Source: an uncultured Micrococcales bacterium
Lineage (GTDB): Bacteria; Actinomycetota; Actinomycetes; S36-B12; GCA-2699445
NCBI GenBank assembly: GCA_903915555.1
Contig: CAIWTL010000557.1
Location: 1-13,541 of the forward strand
Length of the DNA stretch: 13,541 bases
Direction: 5' to 3'
Shown here piece after piece: positions 7,286 through 13,541 of this stretch; positions within the stretch are counted from its first letter, which is position 1; each line of letters starts with the position of its first letter. The notes under the pieces are model-generated. The model searched no databases, had not been told where the DNA came from, and saw only the letters and a program-made list of their open reading frames with translations. Both the position numbers and the translations under genes were made by a program.

Positions 7286-7298
7286 TAGAATGACGGGA
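7286..7298 (+). promoter_or_regulatory. Leaderless promoter of the PqqD-like gene (-10 TAGAAT)
   Basis: TAGAAT (7286-7291), then 6 nt, then ATG at 7298. The hexamer is the same as that of the divergent xth promoter. No Shine-Dalgarno or clear -35 is seen. Confidence 0.65.
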
Positions 7299-7585
7299 TG
7301 AGGGACTCCATCGTCTTGTCCGGCTCCACTGTGGTCCGCCGTTGCTTCGGCACGGTCGAGGCCGAGGTGGACGGTGAGTTGGTGATGCTCGGCCCCAAGG
7401 ACTTAGGGTTCTTCGGCGCGAAGGGTACCGGCGCAGCGGTGTGGGAGTTGGTGGACGGTGAACGCGATGTGGACGCGATCGTCGCAGCTCTCGAGGAGCA
7501 GTACGAGGCCGCGCCGGGCGTGATCCGCACGGAGACCCTGACGTACCTGGAGGCCCTAGTGGCGGCGGGGCTGGCTCACATCTAG
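7298..7585 (+). CDS. PqqD-like RiPP recognition element protein
   Basis: A 95-residue stand-alone protein of the PqqD family. These small winged-helix proteins bind the leader of a peptide substrate and present it to modifying enzymes. Family traits are three N-terminal strands ending DGELVMLGPKDLGFFG (25-40), the hallmark TGAAVWELVDGERDVDAIVAAL (44-65; TG, W49 and D-G-E-R are typical) and a closing helix plus wing LTYLEALVAAGLAHI. Its length is standard for the family. It has its own promoter and is convergent with the PRMT-like gene; the two share a CTAG stop palindrome. Its likely partners are the modifying enzymes encoded on the other strand. In other bacteria PqqD-like proteins accompany HprK-like kinases and lasso-peptide enzymes. 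The substrate peptide is not seen. Confidence 0.85.
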   Translation: MRDSIVLSGSTVVRRCFGTVEAEVDGELVMLGPKDLGFFGAKGTGAAVWELVDGERDVDAIVAALEEQYEAAPGVIRTETLTYLEALVAAGLAHI

Positions 7586-8793
7586 TGCTCCGCCGAGTGG
7601 GTGGCGTGCACCAGGGCGATGGACGTCTTGCCGCCACTCCACTTCACCGTCACCAAGCCCGGTCGCCGCAAGTCGATATCGGAGGACGGTCGCGGAACCC
7701 ACACCATCACACCCCAATGGGTGCGGCCTTCCCCGCCGATGAGTGAACTGAGCTCGACACCGGGAGCCAGCGTGAGCTGGAATCCCAAGGCGAGCGCATT
7801 GGCCCGATCGGAGCCGCACCACTCCACGTCGGCGGCGTATGTCTGCCGGTCGTCCGGGAAGCGGATCGGCGGCAACTCCACAGCGTGCTCCACCGCTTCG
7901 CCTGGGAGTCTGGAGAGGCGCCGTTCGAAGCACGCAGCCTCGGGGCGACCAGGGTGCTGCAGGAGGTACGAGAAGTCGATCCCGTACAGCGATTGCCATC
8001 GTTGTGCGGCGGCCGATGTGTAGAACCGCTTGTCCAGGTCTTCCGCGGTCAGGCGCACAGGCTGTATGACTGGGGTGAGTACCTCGGGAATGTAGCGTGC
8101 CCCGGGAGCAGCCAGTCGGTGGGCCACGTCGGACAGGGTAGGGAGCACCCCCTCGTCGAAGGGGTCGTCTCCGATGATCTCGCTGACCACGAGCGTGGCA
8201 GGTTCGGGAAGGACCACATTGGTGGACGACCCGCGCAGCACGGTGAGTCGGTCCGCCACGCCGTGTGCGCGGGCACCGGCTTCGGCGACCTCCGCCATCA
8301 CCGACTGCTCGATGGCGTACACGTGGCGCGCGCCCGCGCGGGCGGCTGCGATAGCCAGGATGCCGGTTCCCGTCCCCACGTCGACGACGATGTCTTCGGA
8401 AGTCACCTGGGTGCGGATCGCCCTCAGAAATGCCGAGGTACGCGCTTCATCGTCGAGCATCTGGACATGCTGGGACTCGCGCGCGAAGCCACGTTCATGC
8501 CCGATGCGAGGCCCTGCCCCCACGGGGTAGAGGGCGCCCGCGCCGTAGAGGGCGCGGATCGACTCCATGGCATCGACCCACGCGGTTGGGGACTGGGCAC
8601 GCTCTGCGGCGAGACGCGCGACGGCTCGTGGGGTGGTGGGTGACTCGAAGGCGTCCAGTGCCCACAGCAGACTGCGTCCGTGCGCCACCCCGCCGGTTCC
8701 GGTGGTCACCGACTGCCACGAGTCCGGATGAAGTTCGACCGTGAGTTCCGCTGCGCGTTGCAGCATCTGATCGGGGTCCATGGTGGTGCGCAT
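7582..8793 (-). CDS. PRMT-type methyltransferase with N-terminal PqqD-like winged helix
   Basis: SAM-dependent methyltransferase of 403 residues with the protein arginine methyltransferase architecture. Visible elements, in order, are QHVQMLDDEARTSAFLRAI (109-127), matching the PRMT 'HexMLxDxxRT' helix with R118; SAM motif I VVDVGTGTG (136-144); acidic post-I VYAIEQS with E162; and the double-E loop SEIIGDDPFDEG with E205 and E214, nine apart as in PRMTs. A beta-barrel-like second half carries the THW loop (358-360). Arginine or guanidino methylation of a protein or peptide is therefore plausible. Residues ~10-92 (W44, SPTTPRAVARLA, then ALYGAGALYPV) follow the helix spacing of the PqqD-like neighbour, suggesting a built-in recognition domain; that part is inference. 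It starts 4 nt after the sulfotransferase-kinase gene. ATG 8781 is an alternative start. Confidence 0.78.
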   Translation of the reverse strand: MRTTMDPDQMLQRAAELTVELHPDSWQSVTTGTGGVAHGRSLLWALDAFESPTTPRAVARLAAERAQSPTAWVDAMESIRALYGAGALYPVGAGPRIGHERGFARESQHVQMLDDEARTSAFLRAIRTQVTSEDIVVDVGTGTGILAIAAARAGARHVYAIEQSVMAEVAEAGARAHGVADRLTVLRGSSTNVVLPEPATLVVSEIIGDDPFDEGVLPTLSDVAHRLAAPGARYIPEVLTPVIQPVRLTAEDLDKRFYTSAAAQRWQSLYGIDFSYLLQHPGRPEAACFERRLSRLPGEAVEHAVELPPIRFPDDRQTYAADVEWCGSDRANALALGFQLTLAPGVELSSLIGGEGRTHWGVMVWVPRPSSDIDLRRPGLVTVKWSGGKTSIALVHATHSAEH

Positions 8794-8797
8794 CGTG

Positions 8798-10612
8798 TCA
8801 GGACCCGCCCTGGATCCGATTCACCACCTCGTCCAGGGTCCAGTCGCCAGGGGGCCGTTGCAGAACCCACACGGGGGTCGCCCCGGCCAAGCTCGTCATC
8901 AGGTCGAAGTAGCGCTGGGGGCCCAGGACGATCGGGGCGATCCCGTCGCGCGAGGTGTGGGCCAGCAGTGATGCCACCCGCGCGGTCCCGCGCGCCTCGG
9001 TGAGGGTGACGCGGTCGACATCGTCGGTCGGTGCCAGGACGACGATGCGGTCCAACCGGTGGAGCCGCATCGGGGGGTCCTCGGGCCGGAAGGCCGCCTT
9101 GGTACGGCCCCCGGCGAGCAGAGGCAGGTCGTCGAAGTCCATGCCCAGGGCCTCGGTCGCGTCGGGGAGCAGATGGACATTCCGCGAGTACGGGCGCATC
9201 CACGCGCCGTCGTCCTTCAGGTCCAGCAGGGTGACGTCGTCCACCAGCAGCTGGTGGCCCGCCTGACGCAACGCCATCGAGGTCGTGGACTTCCCGGCAC
9301 CGCGATGGCCGGCCAGCGCAACGACCTCGTCACCGATGCGGATTGTGGCCGCGTGCAGCGACAGGTCACCGCGCTGCAACGAGGCCAACGTCACCGCCCA
9401 CCCGTGCAGCAGCCAACTCGGGTCGCCGTCGTCGTCGGTGTCATCCCACTGGACGGTCACGTCACGGCCGCCTCGGACCCACAGCCCTGCCCCGCCGCCG
9501 AACTGGACGAGCGCCTCGTCGGGGTTGACCTGGATCCACCGGCGCGGACGCTGCGCGTCCGGGATCTCATCGGGCACCTCTCCGCGTTCCACGGACAGGC
9601 CCAACTCCGGAGGAAGATGCCACCAGGGGTTGGCGTCCTGGCGGCGACGCGACTCGCGGGTCGCCGCCAGACTGCGGCGCACCTCGCCGGATGTCGTGAG
9701 TTCGTATCCGAGGCGGCTCATGGTGTCCGCATGGTCAGCTTCGACGGCGGCCACCAGGCCTTCGGGCAACTCATCGCGCCAGCCCTGCGCTCGGCCGCTG
9801 CGGAAGAAGGACCGGGTCTTCGGACTGGTCTCCCGGAACCCCCGCTCTCGTTCCGACTCCTGGAGACGCTCGAAGCGGGCCTGCTCGACAGCGGAGGACA
9901 GTTCGTCGTCGGAACAGTCGAGACCCACGCTGCGGAACACCGGGCCGAGGGTGGCTACGGCATCCGCCTGAAGATCCTCGTACCGGACGGTCAGGACGGG
10001 GAAGGGTATGTCCGGGGACAGCCAGCTGGCGGCGTGTGACGACCACGATCCCCACGGCTGACCGGTCTGCAGACGCGCGGGACTGGTGGTCGCGTCGTCT
10101 CCGTGGCGTCGTCCGAGGGCGTCGACGGCCTCTCGCAGGTCAACCCCGAAGAACGGGGCGTAGGAGCAGGCCACATCACGGGGGTCCCGCACCACCAGGA
10201 TGGCCGCTCGGGTGGCCTCGACGGGGAACGGTTCGGCCCCCGGGCGCCCGGCTCGCCACACCTCGTGGGTCTTGCGAACGATGGGCGTGGTCGGCTCGTC
10301 GTCCTGTACCGTTCCGCTGTTCCGGATCAACTGGTCGCGCACGACATCCACTTCTGCCCGCTGCAGCCACCGCGCGTCCAATCCCCAGAGCGGCAGGGCG
10401 CCACCGACGTGGTTGGGCTGCGAGCCGGACCCGAGCTGGTTGACCGCGAACAGGGCCCGGTGGGTGCCGAGGGCCGTGATGATGGCGCGCATCCAGGTGT
10501 TACCGGACTTCGGGTACGACGCCAGCCACACAGTGCGTCCCGGTCCGGGGGGGATCTCCATCCCGTCGCGGTCCTCGGTCGTGGGTCTGCCCGGTGTGAT
10601 CATGTCCGTCAT
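8798..10612 (-). CDS. Sulfotransferase fused to HprK-like kinase domain
   Basis: A two-domain protein of 604 residues. The first ~310 form a PAPS-dependent sulfotransferase: 5'-phosphosulfate loop YPKSGNTWM (33-41), probable catalytic H116 in VRKTHEVW, 3'-phosphate site VVRDPRDVACSY (140-151; R142, S150) and the late loop RSGRAQGW (271-278). Residues ~355-600 resemble HPr kinase-related domains: LHAATI (419-424), P-loop GHRGAGKS (435-442) and the acidic LLVDDVTLL (455-463). All P-loop residues are present, so ATP binding is expected. The partner of HprK in sugar regulation (HPr) is not near, so a peptide or metabolite target is more likely. ATG 10612 overlaps the preceding stop as ATGA, with AGGCGG 7 nt upstream; longer in-frame starts would run through the preceding gene. 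The fusion of these two activities is unusual. Confidence 0.8.
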   Translation of the reverse strand: MTDMITPGRPTTEDRDGMEIPPGPGRTVWLASYPKSGNTWMRAIITALGTHRALFAVNQLGSGSQPNHVGGALPLWGLDARWLQRAEVDVVRDQLIRNSGTVQDDEPTTPIVRKTHEVWRAGRPGAEPFPVEATRAAILVVRDPRDVACSYAPFFGVDLREAVDALGRRHGDDATTSPARLQTGQPWGSWSSHAASWLSPDIPFPVLTVRYEDLQADAVATLGPVFRSVGLDCSDDELSSAVEQARFERLQESERERGFRETSPKTRSFFRSGRAQGWRDELPEGLVAAVEADHADTMSRLGYELTTSGEVRRSLAATRESRRRQDANPWWHLPPELGLSVERGEVPDEIPDAQRPRRWIQVNPDEALVQFGGGAGLWVRGGRDVTVQWDDTDDDGDPSWLLHGWAVTLASLQRGDLSLHAATIRIGDEVVALAGHRGAGKSTTSMALRQAGHQLLVDDVTLLDLKDDGAWMRPYSRNVHLLPDATEALGMDFDDLPLLAGGRTKAAFRPEDPPMRLHRLDRIVVLAPTDDVDRVTLTEARGTARVASLLAHTSRDGIAPIVLGPQRYFDLMTSLAGATPVWVLQRPPGDWTLDEVVNRIQGGS

Positions 10613-11427
10613 CGATCCGCCTGGACCGTGGTACCCCACCACTGCACCAACTGGTCTGCTTCGTCGGGCAGCTGTTCCCCATCGCCGGACAGGGACAGTC
10701 GGGCCATGGGCAACGCGGACAGCCGCAGATGCTCCGCCATGACCTCGGCGGGATCGGTATCGGTGTCCTGATCCGCCTGGTTCGCGTGACCGGACAGCAC
10801 CCCCCCGAAGCACAGGGAGGCGGCCACCTCGAAACGGTGATGGCCGCTCAGGGGCTGCAGCGGCTGGTCGTCGGGACGGGCCCGGTGCACCTGCACCACC
10901 GCACGGATCCGGACGGGCTCGGTCGTACGGGCCACGTCCACGGCGAGGGTGTCGGTGTCCCCCCGGACCGGTCGGCCGTCCCAGCCCGCCTTCTTCGCCC
11001 GCCGGGCGGACAGCAGGATCGGCGCTGCCACCGGGTGAGCCATCAGGTCGCCGTGCACCCACTGCGCGGGCGTGTACCTGTCGGACAGGAACGAACAGCC
11101 GAGATCGGACAGGGCCGGCAGCAGGCGACCGAACTCGTGCAGGTCACCGGTCACCAGCAGGGCACCCGAGGCCGCATCAGGGGTGACGCAGCCACCGTGC
11201 AGCAGGAGGAACCCACGCCGAGCCCATGAGAGCGGCTCACCCCAGCCGTAGGTGAGTGCGGCGCTGCGGCGCTCGACGGTATCGGCGGAGTCGGTGGTCG
11301 ACTCGTCGGGCTGTACCGTGATCGAGCCGTCCGCTGAGACGGTCACGGATCCGAGGCCGGGAAACACCCCGGTCCAGGACTCACCGCCGGTGTCCAGCGC
11401 GATGGCGGCTCCGGCCGGATGGGTCAC
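10609..11427 (-). CDS. Degenerate HprK-like protein (P-loop lost)
   Basis: A protein of 272 residues with no clear catalytic motif. Residues ~70-125 align with the kinase half of the next gene. LLLHGGCVTP fits SLHAATIRI, then GALLVTGDLHEFGRLLPAL takes the place of VVALAGHRGAGKSTTSMAL, and GCSFLSDRY fits GHQLLVDDV. The GxxGxGKS nucleotide loop is replaced by GDLHEFGRL, so ATP binding is probably lost. A regulatory or scaffold role next to the active paralogue is a reasonable guess. The GTG at 11427 is chosen because a TACCCT -10 box lies 6 nt before it. The open frame continues to 11736, but that part is low-complexity and crosses the divergent promoter. It heads the three-gene operon and overlaps the fusion gene by 4 nt. 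Confidence 0.68.
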   Translation of the reverse strand: MTHPAGAAIALDTGGESWTGVFPGLGSVTVSADGSITVQPDESTTDSADTVERRSAALTYGWGEPLSWARRGFLLLHGGCVTPDAASGALLVTGDLHEFGRLLPALSDLGCSFLSDRYTPAQWVHGDLMAHPVAAPILLSARRAKKAGWDGRPVRGDTDTLAVDVARTTEPVRIRAVVQVHRARPDDQPLQPLSGHHRFEVAASLCFGGVLSGHANQADQDTDTDPAEVMAEHLRLSALPMARLSLSGDGEQLPDEADQLVQWWGTTVQADR

Positions 11428-11439
11428 CGGGCCAGGGTA
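11427..11439 (-). promoter_or_regulatory. Leaderless promoter of the three-gene modification operon (-10 TACCCT)
   Basis: On the minus strand TACCCT (11439 to 11434), then 6 nt, then GTG at 11427-11425. The -10 matches TANNNT only at the key positions. Distance and absence of a Shine-Dalgarno are the same as in the other leaderless genes here. It would drive the genes at 11427-7582. Confidence 0.55.
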
Positions 11440-11572
11440 ACCCCGGCTTCGCGACGGATGAGGTCCCCGACCGGCGCCCGATGCGCAGGAGTTGTCAACC
11501 GGTGATGTCGACTCGCTGAGTGGTCGGCCCTCGGCCACCTGCGCTGCTGAGGAGTCAAGATCCTCCGCCGCG

Positions 11573-11590
11573 TGACCAGATGAGTGGTCA
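11573..11590. promoter_or_regulatory. Candidate operator in the divergent intergenic region
   Basis: TGACCA (11573-11578) and TGGTCA (11585-11590) form a perfect 6-bp dyad with a 6-bp spacer. TGAGTGGTC, which includes the right half-site, also occurs at 11517-11525. The dyad lies between the divergent promoters of the modification operon and the exporter, where a shared regulator would bind. No regulator gene is visible in the window. Confidence 0.3.
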
Positions 11591-11681
11591 GGTGATCCGC
11601 CAGGGCGCTCGTTCTTCGTGACCGGGACCACGGCACGATGTCCGTCGGCACCGGACACATCCGCTGTGAACCGGGGGCGCC

Positions 11682-11694
11682 TATCCTGAGCGCG
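11682..11694 (+). promoter_or_regulatory. Leaderless promoter of the ABC exporter (-10 TATCCT)
   Basis: TATCCT (11682-11687) is followed by 6 nt and GTG at 11694. No Shine-Dalgarno and no convincing -35 are seen. It is divergent from the promoter at 11434-11439, about 245 bp away. Confidence 0.6.
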
Positions 11695-13454
11695 TGGACC
11701 GAGCTCGCCGCAGTGCCTGGTCCGACCTGCGTGCACTGGTCGGGGCGGCCTGGCGGCTGGATTCCCGGGGGGTACTCCTGCAAGTGGGGCTACTCCTCGT
11801 CACCGGTCTGACCGGGGGGGTGTCTCTCCTGCTGCTCGTACCGATCGTGGACTCGATCGCGGATCCCACGGGGGCCATCGAGGTTCCCGGGATGGGCCAG
11901 GTGTCGACCGGTGGAACGCCGTTGCCGGTGCTGCTGGCCGCCTTTGTCCTCCTGACGCTGATCTCGGCGTTGGCCACCCGGGCGTCGGCGATCAACTCGA
12001 CGGCGCTGCAGCAGCAGATCGTCGATCGGATGCGCCAGTCCGCCTTCGAGGCCATCCTCGCTGCTCGGTGGACGTTCGTGCTGGCACGCCGACGCAGCGA
12101 TATCGTCGAGGTGGTCACCACCGGCGCCGCCCGGTGCGGCATGGCCTTCCAGCAACTGCTGAGTTCGGCGGTGACAGCCGTCATCGCCCTGGCAACCGCG
12201 GCCGTGGCCCTGTGGGTGTCACCTCTCGTCGCGGCAGTGTCGATCGTCGGGGTGCTTCTGCTGGGTGGTCTGCTGGCCACCAATCTCTGGGGCGCGCGCC
12301 GGTTGGGCCGCGACTTCGGTCGGGAGAATCGGAACCTGCAGGCCGTCATGACCGACTCCATGGACTCACTGCGCCTCGTCCGCGCACACGGTGCCGACAA
12401 GGTGTGGGCCGATCGTCTCGGTGCAGCGTTCACCACCACCCGGGCCGTCCAGGTGGCCAGTACACGGCGCAACGCGAACGTCGCGGCGCTCAGTTCGGTC
12501 GGGCTGGCCGCGTGCGCGTCCGCGCTCGTACTCATCGCGGTGTGGGCACAGGTACCCCCCACGTCGATCGTCGTCATCCTGATCCTCGTTGCGCGGCTGG
12601 CGCGCAACATCCAGTCGCTGGCGCAGAGCGGGGCGCTCCTGGCCAACGCCCTGCCGGCGGTGGGCGACCTCACCGAACTGACTCGTGAGGCCCAGGAGGA
12701 GCGGGAGATTCCGCCGGGTCGCGGCACGACTGAACTCGCCCTGGGCGACTCGGGCCCGCTGCTGGAGTTCCACCGGGTCGCCTTCACGTATCCGAACAGC
12801 GACGCGGGTCTGGACGGCGTCGACTTCGCCGTGGCGCGCGGTGACATCACCGTACTGACCGGACCCTCGGGGGCCGGGAAATCCACCTGCGCCGACCTGG
12901 CGCTGGGACTGCTCACGCCGTCGCGTGGCGACGTCCTCGTCGCCGGCCGACCGCTGTCCCCGGAGGATCTGCCGGCGTGGCGGTCTCACGTTGCCTATGT
13001 CCCGCAGGAGACGGTGCTGATTCCTGCGACGTTGCGGGAGAACCTGGTCTGGTCGGTCCAGCGATCGGTCAGCGACGACGAGTGCTGGACCGCCCTCGAC
13101 CGCGCTGCGGCCGGCTTCGCGCGGCAGTTGCCCGACGGCCTCGACACCGTCCTGGGCGACCGGGGCCTGCGGCTGTCCGGGGGGGAGCGCCAGCGGATCG
13201 CGATCGCCCGCGCCCTGCTGCGGCAACCGGCCCTGCTCGTCCTCGATGAGGCGACGTCCTCGCTGGATGACGCCACCGAGGCCGCCGTCATCGACCTCAT
13301 GGACTCACTTGCTCCTGACATCACCGTGCTGGTGGTCGCTCACCGGCGGTCCACGGTCGAGTCAGCGCATCATGTCGTGCGCATCCAGGACGGTCGCACC
13401 CTGCCGCACGACGTGAGTGTCCGCTCGCGCGTCCCGGCCCTTCCTGACGAATGA
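11694..13454 (+). CDS. ABC exporter, fused membrane and ATP-binding domains
   Basis: A half-transporter of 586 residues that would work as a homodimer in the cytoplasmic membrane. Hydrophobic segments at about 27-52, 78-96, 155-175, 178-197, 265-285 and 287-301 make the six-span exporter domain. The ATPase half has Walker A GPSGAGKS (390-397), Q-loop YVPQE (435-439), signature LSGGERQR (494-501), Walker B LLVLDE (514-519) and H-loop VVAH (547-550), all intact. There is no N-terminal C39 peptidase domain, so it would not itself cleave a leader peptide. It resembles the exporters found beside lasso-peptide and other RiPP genes, and also lipid-type exporters; the substrate is not determined. The GTG start is supported by the leaderless -10. 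It is divergent from the modification operon and overlaps the next gene by ATGA. Confidence 0.93.
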   Translation: MDRARRSAWSDLRALVGAAWRLDSRGVLLQVGLLLVTGLTGGVSLLLLVPIVDSIADPTGAIEVPGMGQVSTGGTPLPVLLAAFVLLTLISALATRASAINSTALQQQIVDRMRQSAFEAILAARWTFVLARRRSDIVEVVTTGAARCGMAFQQLLSSAVTAVIALATAAVALWVSPLVAAVSIVGVLLLGGLLATNLWGARRLGRDFGRENRNLQAVMTDSMDSLRLVRAHGADKVWADRLGAAFTTTRAVQVASTRRNANVAALSSVGLAACASALVLIAVWAQVPPTSIVVILILVARLARNIQSLAQSGALLANALPAVGDLTELTREAQEEREIPPGRGTTELALGDSGPLLEFHRVAFTYPNSDAGLDGVDFAVARGDITVLTGPSGAGKSTCADLALGLLTPSRGDVLVAGRPLSPEDLPAWRSHVAYVPQETVLIPATLRENLVWSVQRSVSDDECWTALDRAAAGFARQLPDGLDTVLGDRGLRLSGGERQRIAIARALLRQPALLVLDEATSSLDDATEAAVIDLMDSLAPDITVLVVAHRRSTVESAHHVVRIQDGRTLPHDVSVRSRVPALPDE

Positions 13455-13541
13455 AGGTGGCTGTGCCGACTGGAAGCAGTCCTGTCAAGACTTCCGGACG
13501 CATCGGTGCTGCTGTCGGACCCCGGGGGCAGGATTTCCCCA
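13451..13541 (+). CDS. Start of an unidentified gene, cut by the window end
   Basis: ATG at 13451 overlaps the exporter's TGA as ATGA, the usual sign of translational coupling, and the frame stays open for 30 codons to the window edge. The product starts MKVAVPTGSSPVKTSG. That is too short to assign to a family. In related kinase/PqqD loci the missing members are often a nucleotidyltransferase, an asparagine-synthase-like cyclase or a protease, so this is the first gene to look at downstream. It could also be a chance open frame. Confidence 0.5.
   Translation, partial: MKVAVPTGSSPVKTSGRIGAAVGPRGQDFP

Noticed and set aside
10613..11062. N-terminal extension of the sulfotransferase-kinase up to an ATG at 11062
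   Set aside because: It would run antiparallel in reading content through the preceding gene in another frame and is low-complexity Arg/Gly/Pro. The ATGA overlap at 10612 is the natural start.
11428..11693. RiPP precursor peptide in the divergent gap
   Set aside because: Only very short frames (about 12-15 codons) without RBS or leader/core appearance were seen on the + strand, and the minus-strand frame is a shadow-like extension.
11428..11736. Longer start for the degenerate kinase gene at 11736
   Set aside because: The extension is biased in composition, crosses the divergent exporter promoter and overlaps the exporter's 5' end. The GTG at 11427 has a -10 box at leaderless distance.

Overview
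The window is high-GC DNA with dense genes and many GTG starts, the style of an Actinomycetota (actinomycete) chromosome. Five genes show a TANNNT -10 box exactly 6 nt before the start codon, which implies leaderless mRNAs, a common trait of that phylum. The gene pair PBP1A and GT87-type membrane glycosyltransferase recalls ponA1-Rv0051 of mycobacteria. I cannot name a genus from sequence alone.

Region 1 (1-4733) is an envelope block on the + strand. It holds the 3' part of a bifunctional class A penicillin-binding protein, a soluble PAS-GGDEF diguanylate cyclase, and a multi-membrane-span GT87/DUF2029-like glycosyltransferase with a Pro-rich minisatellite tail. The glycosyltransferase stop codon lies inside a 16-bp terminator hairpin.

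Region 2 (4734-5307) is a non-coding stretch between convergent genes. It carries a probable 47-codon remnant of an AbiEi-type winged-helix protein. It also holds a dyad-symmetric array of seven 12-bp repeats (CAWGATCAGGAG) at about three-helical-turn spacing, and a short direct repeat.

Region 3 (5308-7162) is a minus-strand, probably two-gene operon: exonuclease III (xth) followed by a FemAB/GNAT-fold aminoacyltransferase-like gene.

Region 4 (7298-13541) is the most interesting part, a candidate peptide- or protein-modification locus. On the + strand is a PqqD-like RiPP-recognition protein. Convergent with it, sharing a CTAG stop palindrome, is a three-gene minus-strand operon read from 11427 to 7582. 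Its genes are a degenerate HprK-like protein without a P-loop lysine, a sulfotransferase fused to an intact HprK-like kinase domain, and a PRMT-type methyltransferase whose active-site loops are conserved and whose N-terminus looks like a second PqqD-like winged helix. Divergent from this operon is an ABC exporter (fused membrane and ATPase domains, no peptidase domain), coupled by ATGA overlap to a further gene cut by the window end.

Together, recognition domain, sulfotransferase, kinase-like domains, methyltransferase and exporter suggest that a peptide or small protein is bound, modified and exported. No precursor peptide is visible here, so the substrate and the whole-system reading remain inference.
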